A DNA stretch of 7,831 nt from Bacteroidales bacterium UBA4347 (GTDB lineage: Bacteria > Bacteroidota > Bacteroidia > Bacteroidales > P3): NCBI GenBank assembly GCA_002394185.1, contig DGTB01000031.1, positions 1-7,831 on the forward strand, written 5' to 3'. Made by a program: the position numbers and the translations under genes. A model generated the notes under the pieces. It worked only from the letters and a program-made list of their open reading frames with translations. It had not been told where the DNA came from and ran no database searches. Below, in pieces: positions 1 to 6,105 of the stretch (position 1 is its first letter; each line of letters starts with the position of its first letter).

Positions 1-510
1 GGTGCCGCCCATGTCCACCTCTTTCCCCGTGGCCATGTCAAAGATCGTGAGGTCCACGGTGGAGCCGCGGGTGTGGCCGCTCTTCTCCATGATGTACTCC
101 TGTTCAAAGAGGACACTCTTGTCGAGGTCGGGGTAGAAATAGGGTTTCATGGCGGTGTCGGCCAGATCGGCAGCCCAACGCACAAAGTGGTCGACGGCAC
201 GCTGGGGACGGTAGGCATCGTAGATTTTGAGTCGGTAGCCTTGGGCCATGAGGTCGTCGCTGACAGCACGAAGGCTGTCGGCTGCCTGACGGGTGAGCAG
301 GGCTGTGGGCTGGAGGTAGCCGTCGATGCGGGCGCCAACGAAGTTGTAGGTACCGAAGTAGCGTATTTCAAGGATGGCGTCGGGTACAGCGTCGGTGAGG
401 GTGACAAAGGACTTGCTGTCGTCGGTAGGGCTGAGGGTTTTGTTCTCATCTTTCGAGCAGCACGAGAAGAATGTGACCACAACAGCCAAAAACAATAGGA
501 TCTTTTTCAT
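1..510 (-). CDS. D-alanyl-D-alanine dipeptidase (VanX/DdpX-like, peptidase M15D), lipoprotein, partial
   Basis: Open from an ATG at 510 to the left edge with no stop, so the 170 visible codons are the N-terminal part. The family hydrolyses free D-Ala-D-Ala with a zinc centre. Residues 97-102 read YDAYRP, matching the segment of VanX that carries the substrate-binding Arg. Residues 144-153 read SGHTRGSTVD, the SxHxxGxxxD zinc motif, with His146 and Asp153 as ligands; the distal Glu/His lie beyond the edge. Residues 1-16 form a lipoprotein signal peptide ending FFS before Cys17, and the following CSKDEN resembles the Bacteroidetes lipoprotein export signal, so a surface or outer-membrane location is inferred. 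It has its own promoter and an A-rich upstream region. No vanH/vanA-type ligase gene is next to it, so peptidoglycan dipeptide salvage is likelier than glycopeptide resistance. Confidence 0.88.
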   Translation of the reverse strand, partial: MKKILLFLAVVVTFFSCCSKDENKTLSPTDDSKSFVTLTDAVPDAILEIRYFGTYNFVGARIDGYLQPTALLTRQAADSLRAVSDDLMAQGYRLKIYDAYRPQRAVDHFVRWAADLADTAMKPYFYPDLDKSVLFEQEYIMEKSGHTRGSTVDLTIFDMATGKEVDMGGT

Positions 511-541
511 ATTTCTTTATCTTTTTTACGGAAATGAAATG

Positions 542-572
542 CAAAAGTACGTATTTTTTACGACATGGCAAA
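542..572 (-). promoter_or_regulatory. Bacteroidetes housekeeping promoter of the dipeptidase gene
   Basis: Read on the minus strand, a TTTG -33 box (569-572) is followed by exactly 19 nt and a TACTTTTG -7 box (542-549), matching the Bacteroidetes sigma-ABfr consensus TTTG-N19-TANNTTTG. Transcription would start near 535, leaving a short leader of about 25 nt before the ATG at 510. The -33 box lies in the T-rich tail of the upstream operon's terminator. Confidence 0.8.
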
Positions 573-625
573 AAAATAATAAAATAGGGTCGCGGAAAGC
601 GCAACACAAGACTTTCCGCGACCCT
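573..625 (-). terminator. Intrinsic terminator of the hydrogenase operon
   Basis: Perfect 14-bp inverted repeat: AGGGTCGCGGAAAG (586-599) and CTTTCCGCGACCCT (612-625), with a 12-nt loop. In the minus direction it is followed by a T-rich tail (585-570). It begins 16 bp after the stop of the group B hydrogenase gene and should end the operon before the dipeptidase promoter. Confidence 0.92.
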
Positions 626-641
626 GGCAAAAGAGGATGGA

Positions 642-2093
642 TCAGTCGTTCTCCATCATCTGGTAAAGACGCACGGAGCCGTCGATTTCCTTTTCCTTGG
701 CTTCGTTTCCGTATTTGTCGACATCGAAGACATTCTTCGGGGAGCGCGTGATGCTCAGAGGGCCGCCGACGCAGCCGCCGTCGCAGGCCATGCCCTCGAA
801 GAAGTTGGCCGTGGCCTTTTTGGCACGCAGCAGCATGAGGTGCTGGCGGCACTGGTCGATGCCGTTCATGGACACGGGCTTCACGCCGGTGACGCCCATC
901 GTTTCGGCCACATGGGCCACGCCCTGGGCCACGCCGCCGCTCTTGGCGAAGATGCGTCCGTAGTAGGAGGCGTTGTCGAGGGTGGAGTCCTCGCACTGGG
1001 TGGTGTCGATGCCGCGGGCATCAACGAAGGCCTGCAGCTCCTCGAAACTCATCACACTGTCGATCATGCCGTGGGTCTTCTCGAGCGTATACTCGAACTT
1101 CTTGGCGGCACAGGGGCCGATGAAGACCACGCGGGCCGTGGGGTCGCTGTGCTTGATGAGGCGCGCGGCCATCACCATGGGCGACACCGAGGAGGAAATG
1201 GCGTCCTTCAGTTCGGGGAAGTTGTTCTCCACGAAACGCACAAAGGCAGGGCAGCAGGAAGTGGTCATGACGGGATTGTCGCTCTCGGCGGCTTTCTCCT
1301 TGAACTCGCGGGCCTCGTTGTAGAGGGTGATGTCGGCACCGATGGCAGCCTCGACGACCTGGTGGAAACCCAGTTTCTTGATGGCGGTAACCACCTGGCT
1401 GATGCGTCCGAAACGGCACTGGCTGACGATGGCCGGGGCGATGACGGCGTAGACCTTGTAGCGAGTGTTGTTCTCGGATTCCTTTAGCAACTTGATGATG
1501 TCGAGCACGAAGCTCTTGTCGCTGATGGCACCGAAGGGGCAGCTCACCACGCAGGCACCGCAGGAGATGCACTTCGAGTTGTCGATTTCGGCCTTGTCCT
1601 CGTCGTTAATGCTGATGGCCTTCACCTTGCAGCTCTTGATGCAGGGGCGTTTCTGGGCGATGATGGCGCTGTAGGGACAGGCCTGGGCGCACTTGCCACA
1701 CTCAATGCACTTGGACTTGTCGATGGTGCAGCGGTGGTTGACGATAGTGATGGCACCCTTGGGGCACACCTCCTTGCAGGAATGCATCAGGCAGCCGCGG
1801 CATACGTCGGTGACCATCATGCCGCCGGCGGGGCACTCGTCGCAGGCCTCGTAGAGCACCTCGATGACGTTGGGGTTCTCCTTGTTGCCTCCCATGGCCA
1901 TGTGGACACGGTCCATGAGCACGGCACGCTCTTTGTGGATGCAGCAGCGGGTTTCGGCCTTGGGGCCGGGGGCGATGGTGCGCGGAATGGAGTAGACATT
2001 CTCCAGGCCACCTTCGTAGGCACGGCGGATGACCTCGCGCAGCACTCGGTATTTAATCCATTGTACGTTGGTATCGAAAACTTTCTGTTCCAT
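642..2093 (-). CDS. [FeFe] hydrogenase, group B type, 483 aa
   Basis: Catalytic hydrogenase, probably cytoplasmic and ferredoxin-linked, forming or using H2. The N-terminal third is rich in iron-sulfur motifs: a Cys-dense segment at residues 50-110 (CC at 50-51, C84/C87, C98-x2-C101-x4-C106-x3-C110), then two ferredoxin-type motifs, C129-x2-C132-x2-C135-x3-C139P and C175-x2-C178-x2-C181-x3-C185P, with C151 and C155 between them. The H-cluster domain (about 210-455) has TTSCCP (277-282), IGPCAAKKFE (Cys328) and EGMACDGGCVGGP with Cys437 and Cys441. Keeping both Cys of TSCCP fits an active enzyme; GPC in place of MPC and GGP in place of GGGQP point to group B rather than group A. It is last in the operon, starting 6 bp after the phosphatase stop, with AAAGAAC just before the ATG. 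The group assignment rests on motifs alone. Confidence 0.93.
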   Translation of the reverse strand: MEQKVFDTNVQWIKYRVLREVIRRAYEGGLENVYSIPRTIAPGPKAETRCCIHKERAVLMDRVHMAMGGNKENPNVIEVLYEACDECPAGGMMVTDVCRGCLMHSCKEVCPKGAITIVNHRCTIDKSKCIECGKCAQACPYSAIIAQKRPCIKSCKVKAISINDEDKAEIDNSKCISCGACVVSCPFGAISDKSFVLDIIKLLKESENNTRYKVYAVIAPAIVSQCRFGRISQVVTAIKKLGFHQVVEAAIGADITLYNEAREFKEKAAESDNPVMTTSCCPAFVRFVENNFPELKDAISSSVSPMVMAARLIKHSDPTARVVFIGPCAAKKFEYTLEKTHGMIDSVMSFEELQAFVDARGIDTTQCEDSTLDNASYYGRIFAKSGGVAQGVAHVAETMGVTGVKPVSMNGIDQCRQHLMLLRAKKATANFFEGMACDGGCVGGPLSITRSPKNVFDVDKYGNEAKEKEIDGSVRLYQMMEND

Positions 2094-2099
2094 TGTTCT

Positions 2100-3263
2100 T
2101 TAATCGTAGTTCACAGTTACCTCCTTGCCCATGCGGCGCAGGTTGTCGGCCAGGCGCTCGACGAGCTTGAGTTTCATGGTAATATCGATGTCCAGGCCTT
2201 GATGGGCGGCATTGACGTTCTGTCCGACGAAGAAGACCACATGGGTGGCCTCTTCGAAGATGATGTTGGCCAGCAGCGAGCCGCCGTCCTTCTTGGAGTA
2301 GGTCTTGGGAGTAAGGTCTTTGACGGAGACATACTTCTCCGAGAGGGTCAACAGGCGGCGCAGGGTGATGACGCCCTCAGTGACGAGGTCGATGCCGTCG
2401 ATGAATCCGATGGGCGGTACCTCCTTGTCGGGGAAATCGAAACTTGTTTTCAGCTGACGACCCATGCAACGGGCCACCACCTGGCTCGTGGTGCCTCCGC
2501 AGACGATGCGCTTGTCGGCACCGTCGAGGAAGCGTTTCACATAGACCTCGTCCTTCTCCTTGTCCACCGGCGGGCCGACCATGATGTGCACCTCGGTGCG
2601 CGGGCACACGCGGATGGCAGCCACGGTGGTGTCGTCGCCTGGACGGTCGAGGTAGAGGTCGTTGCAGGCCGAGGCCAACAAACATGCCGCGGCGCGGGCC
2701 GACATGTGGGGATTGATGTTCGAGTCCAGATGTTCCATAATCTCTTTGCGTTGCCATCCGAAGTTGAGCATCTGTCCGATGCCGGCATGGATGGTGCCGT
2801 CGCTCATGACAAAGACCATGTCGCCCTCGTCCAGCTCCAGCTGGGTATGGAACACCTGCTTGCCGCAGATGTTCATCTCCTCGCGGGGGAAGTCGCAGGT
2901 GTGGCCGCGGTGGTACCAGATGGCCTCGGGATTGTCGAATTCGAAAAGGTGTCCCCTACCCTGGTTGTCCACGTGGATGACCGAGAAGGTGCTGTAGGCC
3001 ACGCCGCGCTCTTTGCAGACCGGAAGGGTCTGGATGATGGTCTCGACGCAGTCCTCCATGTCGGCACCTCCGGCAACCATGGTGCAGAGAATCTTGCTCG
3101 TCAGGGTGGAGAGGATGTTGGCTTTGACGCCACTGCCCAGACCGTCGGCCAGCACCACGGTGGTCCAGCCGTCGGCCACGCTCATCTCCACGTTGTCGCC
3201 GCAGAGTTCCTCGCCATAGTGGTTCAGCGAGGTGTATCCGTATTCAATGCATAGTTCTTTCAT
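2100..3263 (-). CDS. SpoIIE/PP2C-type serine phosphatase with extra C-terminal domain, 387 aa
   Basis: Metal-dependent Ser/Thr phosphatase of the SpoIIE branch of PP2C. Visible motifs are GDN (22-24), ADGLGSG (39-45), SDG with a following glycine (154-163) and PGDDTT (208-213), which carry the expected metal-binding Asp residues. The catalytic domain ends near residue 222. Residues 225-387 form an additional region (VGPPVDKEKDE, VCGGTTSQVVAR, FIDGIDLVTEGVITL) that I cannot assign to a known fold. Phosphatases of this kind are known neighbours of PAS-containing sensory [FeFe] hydrogenases in anaerobes, where they are assumed to pass on the hydrogenase signal. It starts 12 bp after the hydS stop, with GGGGA about 7 nt before the ATG, an unusually clear Shine-Dalgarno for this window, and ends 6 bp before the catalytic hydrogenase. 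No phosphorylated partner is seen here. Confidence 0.9.
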   Translation of the reverse strand: MKELCIEYGYTSLNHYGEELCGDNVEMSVADGWTTVVLADGLGSGVKANILSTLTSKILCTMVAGGADMEDCVETIIQTLPVCKERGVAYSTFSVIHVDNQGRGHLFEFDNPEAIWYHRGHTCDFPREEMNICGKQVFHTQLELDEGDMVFVMSDGTIHAGIGQMLNFGWQRKEIMEHLDSNINPHMSARAAACLLASACNDLYLDRPGDDTTVAAIRVCPRTEVHIMVGPPVDKEKDEVYVKRFLDGADKRIVCGGTTSQVVARCMGRQLKTSFDFPDKEVPPIGFIDGIDLVTEGVITLRRLLTLSEKYVSVKDLTPKTYSKKDGGSLLANIIFEEATHVVFFVGQNVNAAHQGLDIDITMKLKLVERLADNLRRMGKEVTVNYD

Positions 3264-3275
3264 TGCTCAATCCCC

Positions 3276-5027
3276 TCACACTTTCTTCGCCGTCTTCCAG
3301 TCGGTGGGGCGGCCGTCCTCGTTTATGTCCATCTTGCCGTCGGCAAGGGTCTTCTTCAGCTTGAGCAGGGCCACTTTGGTCTCCGCCGTGGTCTCGCCGA
3401 GGAGCGAGGCAATCTCCTGCGCCACACGCATCTGCTTCATGATGAGTTCGTCGGTGGTGCTGATGGTGTCCATCTTCACCTTGTCGAGCTTCTTGTCGTA
3501 GTTCACCTCGTCGCTGATGTCCTTCATCAGGCCGAAGAGCAGCCCCTGCTCGCCGAGCCAACTGACGGTCAGCGAAATATAGCGATCGGTAGAGCTGATG
3601 TGCAGGCAGCGGTTCTCGGTGCGGCGATGCTGGTTGTAGGCGTTGTAGAACTCCAGCGGGGGGAAGTACTGCGCCACGGCGCGGCCCACATTGTCCTCCG
3701 GGCGGCCGGCCATGCCGAGCAGCTTCATGGCGGTGGCATTGCAGTCCACAATGTTCATGTCGCCGTCGACGATGATGACACCCTCGGGCGAGTTGCGCAC
3801 AATGTCCACGGCCAGGCTCTCGGCGCGTTTGCGCATGTAGGGCAGGCAGATGTCGATGTCGGCATAGCCGTTGACCACAGCCCAGGCCTTCTCGCGGCAG
3901 CTGCTGTAGCCGCAGGCGCCACAGTTGAGCTCGTCCTCCTTGGCGTACTTGCCCGTGCGGTGGAGCACTTCCTCGATTTCCTTCTCCGAAACCGGACGGC
4001 TCTTGGCCCGCAGGCGCGGATGGGCGTAGGCCAGGCTCACGCCCGCATCGGGGGCGGGGCGCATGGGATGCGTAGCCTTGTCGTGGGCCACATAGGCGTC
4101 AATGTCGGCCTCGGCCTTCATCATGCCGCCGGGACGGGCAATCGACTTGGGGCCGTTGATGCAGCCGCCGGGACAGGTGTTCATCTCGATGAAGACATGG
4201 TCGAGGCTCTCGATGTTTTCCAACACGTCGGTCAGGCGGTCGATGCCGTCCACGGCCATATAGGTATAGCCCTCGGGCAGGACGTCGAAGGAGCGGATGA
4301 TGCCGCGCGTGACGGGGAAGGCCTTGGCCAGGTTCACGCCGCCGCCGTCGCCGGCAATGGCCAGGCGGTTGATGGAGCCGAGGTCGATATTGTTCTCCTC
4401 GAAGAGCGCAAGCAGTTCGTCGAAGGTCAGCACCCCGTCGATGCCGTGCTCGTCGGCCTCGCGTTTCTTGGCCAGGCAGGGGCCCACGAAGACCACCTTC
4501 AGCTCCGGGTCGTTCTTGCGCAGCATCTTGGCGTGGGCCGTCATGGGGGAGTCGACGGGCGCCAGGAAGGGCAACGCCTTGGGGTAGTACATCTGGATGA
4601 GGCGGCAGGCGGCAGGGCAGGCGGAGGTGATGAAGTTGCGCATCTCGCCCTTGGCAAGCACGCGCTTGTACTCCTCCACCACGGCCTGGGCGCCCAGGGC
4701 GGTCTCCTCGACCACCGAGAAGCCCAGCTTGGCCATCGCTATGCGCACCATCTGGAAGTCGTCGACCCCCAGACTGCTCACAAACGACGGCGCCACCGAG
4801 GCGGCCACATGGCCCTCACGCAGCAGAGCGCGCACCTTGTCCAGCCCGCTCACAGCCACCTTGGCCTCCTGCGGGCAGGCCAGGGTGCAGTGGCCACAGA
4901 GGATGCAGTGCTCCTCAATGACGCTGGCATGATGTCCTTTGATTTCGATGGCCTTCACGGGACACTCGCGAAGACAACGGTAGCAATCCTTGCATTGGAC
5001 AATGCGAGATTCGATATAGTTAGCCAT
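3276..5027 (-). CDS. hydS: Sensory [FeFe] hydrogenase, group C (HydS-like), with PAS domain, 583 aa
   Basis: Putative H2/redox sensor. Order of domains: two [4Fe-4S] motifs (C12-x2-C15-x2-C18-x3-C22P and C41-x2-C44-x2-C47-x3-C51P); an H-cluster domain (about 70-300) with TSACP (134-138), VGPCLAKKRE (Cys184) and EMNTCPGGCINGP (Cys285, Cys289); a four-Cys Fe-S module (C369, C372, C377, C394); a PAS domain (about 405-505); and a helical tail (515-565). In catalytic enzymes the first Cys of TSCCP relays protons to the H-cluster; here it is Ala136, as described for sensory HydS proteins, so low turnover and a signalling role are inferred. The four H-cluster-binding Cys remain. There is no kinase, cyclase or HTH output domain, which makes the adjacent phosphatase the likely partner. 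It starts 44 bp after the [2Fe-2S] gene. Confidence 0.93.
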   Translation of the reverse strand: MANYIESRIVQCKDCYRCLRECPVKAIEIKGHHASVIEEHCILCGHCTLACPQEAKVAVSGLDKVRALLREGHVAASVAPSFVSSLGVDDFQMVRIAMAKLGFSVVEETALGAQAVVEEYKRVLAKGEMRNFITSACPAACRLIQMYYPKALPFLAPVDSPMTAHAKMLRKNDPELKVVFVGPCLAKKREADEHGIDGVLTFDELLALFEENNIDLGSINRLAIAGDGGGVNLAKAFPVTRGIIRSFDVLPEGYTYMAVDGIDRLTDVLENIESLDHVFIEMNTCPGGCINGPKSIARPGGMMKAEADIDAYVAHDKATHPMRPAPDAGVSLAYAHPRLRAKSRPVSEKEIEEVLHRTGKYAKEDELNCGACGYSSCREKAWAVVNGYADIDICLPYMRKRAESLAVDIVRNSPEGVIIVDGDMNIVDCNATAMKLLGMAGRPEDNVGRAVAQYFPPLEFYNAYNQHRRTENRCLHISSTDRYISLTVSWLGEQGLLFGLMKDISDEVNYDKKLDKVKMDTISTTDELIMKQMRVAQEIASLLGETTAETKVALLKLKKTLADGKMDINEDGRPTDWKTAKKV

Positions 5028-5071
5028 AGATTTTGTCCCAAAAGTGTTTTAGGGTTAAGTGTTGTTGTTGT

Positions 5072-5374
5072 TTAATTGAGCTTCAACGAGGGGTACACCT
5101 CCGTGGCAAACAGCTGCTCGGCATTCTCGGCATTCACGCTGTGCAGGATGAAACCACCCTCCGTCTTCTCCACCTGGGGACCGCCGGCGGCGGGCTGCAC
5201 ACCGTCGCAGTCGACGGTGACACCCTTGGCGCAATGGCCCAGGCAGAAACTCGCCTGAAGATCCACAAGGTCTTCTACGTCATACTTCTTCAGTACACGC
5301 TTCATTTCTTCTATCACGGCATAACTTCCTTTCAGATGGCAGGAGCTGCCGACACATACTTTAATCGCAGTCAT
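5072..5374 (-). CDS. Thioredoxin-fold [2Fe-2S] protein (NuoE/HydC C-terminal-like), 100 aa
   Basis: Small soluble iron-sulfur protein. The Cys pattern is C7-x4-C12 and C44-x3-C48, the ligand layout of thioredoxin-like [2Fe-2S] ferredoxins found in NuoE and hydrogenase C subunits; VCVGSSCHLKGS and FCLGHCAKG are characteristic. At 100 aa it is just this domain, without the helical N-terminal bundle of full NuoE. First gene of the hydrogenase operon, 44 bp before hydS. It may pass electrons to HydS or to the group B hydrogenase; no NuoF-like flavoprotein partner is encoded nearby, so the electron donor is unknown. The ATG at 5374 is preceded by an A/T-rich stretch with no clear Shine-Dalgarno (only GAG adjacent to the start). 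A leader of about 340 nt separates it from the nearest good promoter. Confidence 0.88.
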   Translation of the reverse strand: MTAIKVCVGSSCHLKGSYAVIEEMKRVLKKYDVEDLVDLQASFCLGHCAKGVTVDCDGVQPAAGGPQVEKTEGGFILHSVNAENAEQLFATEVYPSLKLN

Positions 5375-5421
5375 CTCTATTTTTATTTTATATCTCGTTT
5401 TGTTACCAGTTCATAAAATGT

Positions 5422-5555
5422 AAAAAAACGGCGCCATGGTCCTGATTGCCACGGAAGAATGAGACATTGAAGCGTGTGGGTAGATGATGAAGTGTGCCGC
5501 CGGGGCGGCAGGGAGTTCTTTCATTCCGTGGCAAAAATCAGGAAGGCAATGGCAC
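5422..5555 (-). terminator. Long rod-like hairpin with U-tract in the leader
   Basis: Interrupted inverted repeat with arms 5521-5555 and 5431-5460. The paired blocks are 5549-5555 with 5431-5437 (one G-U pair), 5536-5543 with 5440-5447 (8 bp perfect) and 5524-5532 with 5448-5456 (9 bp, TTCCGTGGC/GCCACGGAA). The tip carries a further GC-rich hairpin (5495-5501 with 5504-5510, TGCCGCC/GGCGGCA). On the minus strand the rod is followed, after CG, by seven T (5428-5422). It fits a terminator or the 3' half of a structured RNA. Confidence 0.65.
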
Positions 5556-5558
5556 TTT

Positions 5559-5642
5559 AGTGTTTTTTCTTCAAAAAAAGGCAGCGAAACACCATGAAGA
5601 AACACTTTGATTAAACGTTTACCGTTTTTTTTGCTCGCTGCC
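5559..5642 (-). promoter_or_regulatory. Candidate terminator/antiterminator switch
   Basis: In the minus-strand transcript GGCAGCGA (5642-5635) pairs with TCGCTGCC (5587-5580), immediately followed by seven U (5579-5573), a terminator-like form with a loop of 47 nt. A competing stem pairs 5606-5595 (AGTGTTTCTTCA) with 5573-5559 (TGAAGAAAAAACACT, three-base bulge). Its 5' arm lies in the terminator loop, and its own loop encloses the terminator 3' arm and U-tract, so the two forms are mutually exclusive short of a pseudoknot. The large loop makes the terminator alone less certain. Confidence 0.5.
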
Positions 5643-5724
5643 CGTCAATAATATTCAATTAATCCTTAAACGTTTTCTTGCTCTACTCTTTTTTCAAAGC
5701 ACTCTCTTTCTTTTTTTGACGACG

Positions 5725-5755
5725 CAAAAGTACAAAATAAAATCATTCCACCAAA
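5725..5755 (-). promoter_or_regulatory. Bacteroidetes housekeeping promoter for the leader and hydrogenase operon
   Basis: On the minus strand TTTG (5752-5755), 19 nt, then TACTTTTG (5725-5732), an exact match to TTTG-N19-TANNTTTG. The -7 box and its flanks (GTACTTTTGC) are identical to those of the dipeptidase promoter at 541-550. The start site is expected near 5718, 340 nt or more before the first ATG of the operon. I find no equally good promoter closer to 5374. Confidence 0.8.
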
Positions 5756-6105
5756 TAAAACTTTCTTCCATTCATACAAGTGCCAGATTACCAGATAGAA
5801 AAATTTTCATGTTTCGATACATACGTATCGATTTTATTCAGTTTTTCGCGAAGAATTTATCTATTTAAGCCCTTTTGTCCAGCTTGCAGAACACACAATT
5901 CAGACGAAGGTCAAAGAGACTCCATTTTGCATTTTTACCTCTATCAAGCCCCTGTTTTCACCCTATCAAGTCCTACCGTGGTAGGAGTTGGTAAGGAGTT
6001 GATAAGGACTTGGTAAGGGGATGGTAAGGGCATCGTGCATAGGCGATCACTGTCGTTCACAGTGTTTTACGTGTAGAAATTGCCGGCGGCATGCCGGAGG
6101 AGCAT
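5756..6105. other. Gene-free intergenic region with several inverted repeats
   Basis: I see no convincing gene on either strand. The region holds a 7-bp inverted repeat TCGATAC-ATAC-GTATCGA (5814-5831), a TTCGCGAA palindrome (5845-5852), the 11-bp repeat block (5961-6033), a hairpin CACTGT-CGTTC-ACAGTG (6048-6064) and a GC-rich inverted repeat around 6082-6099 just after the stop at 6106. The last could be a weak terminator for the sigma operon, but no strong T-run follows it in the minus direction. Confidence 0.6.
5961..6033. repeat. 11-bp imperfect tandem repeats next to a 17-bp inverted repeat
   Basis: Plus-strand units GGTAGGAGTT (5980), GGTAAGGAGTT (5990), GATAAGGACTT (6001), GGTAAGGGGAT (6012) and GGTAAGGGCAT (6023): five head-to-tail copies, the first 10 bp and the rest 11 bp. 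The left flank has the same unit inverted: CCCTATCAAGTCCTACC (5961-5977) mirrors GGTAGGAGTTGGTAAGG (5980-5996) at 14 of 17 positions across a 2-bp spacer, and another partial inverted unit, CTATCAAGCCC, starts at 5941. Function unknown. Confidence 0.75.

Larger units (their letters stand above)
5422..5718 (-). ncRNA. Structured leader RNA or independent small RNA upstream of the hydrogenase operon
   Basis: Transcription from the promoter at 5725-5755 would run through about 300 nt of non-coding sequence holding two successive hairpins, each ending in a run of seven U (5579-5573 and 5428-5422), before the first ATG at 5374. The only open frame of note, a 64-codon one (5605-5411), has no recognisable features. 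Either this is a cis-acting attenuator controlling the hydrogenase operon, or a stand-alone RNA whose terminator is partly read through. I see no T-box, known riboswitch core, tmRNA or RNase P signature that I can name. The 5' end is estimated from the promoter and the 3' end from the second U-tract. Confidence 0.5.

Noticed and set aside
1..510. Vancomycin-resistance gene cluster
   Set aside because: The visible gene is VanX-like, but no vanH, ligase or VanRS gene is adjacent, and stand-alone dipeptidases of this family are common.
1734..3254. Open frame of 506 codons on the plus strand
   Set aside because: Antisense to the phosphatase and hydrogenase genes, with a composition (His, Val, Gly-rich) typical of the mirror of a GC-rich gene and no domain signature.
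3600..5075. Open frame of 491 codons on the plus strand
   Set aside because: Antisense shadow of the sensory hydrogenase; the minus frame has full iron-sulfur, H-cluster and PAS motifs.
5411..5605. 64-codon minus-strand frame in the leader
   Set aside because: It overlaps the hairpins, has no good ribosome binding site and shows no leader-peptide pattern such as a run of one regulatory amino acid. A short regulatory peptide cannot be fully excluded.
5780..6016. 78-codon plus-strand frame
   Set aside because: No promoter or ribosome binding site, it runs into the 11-bp repeat block, and the protein has no recognisable feature.
5980..6033. CRISPR array
   Set aside because: The units are 11 bp and contiguous, with no spacers, and no cas genes are present.
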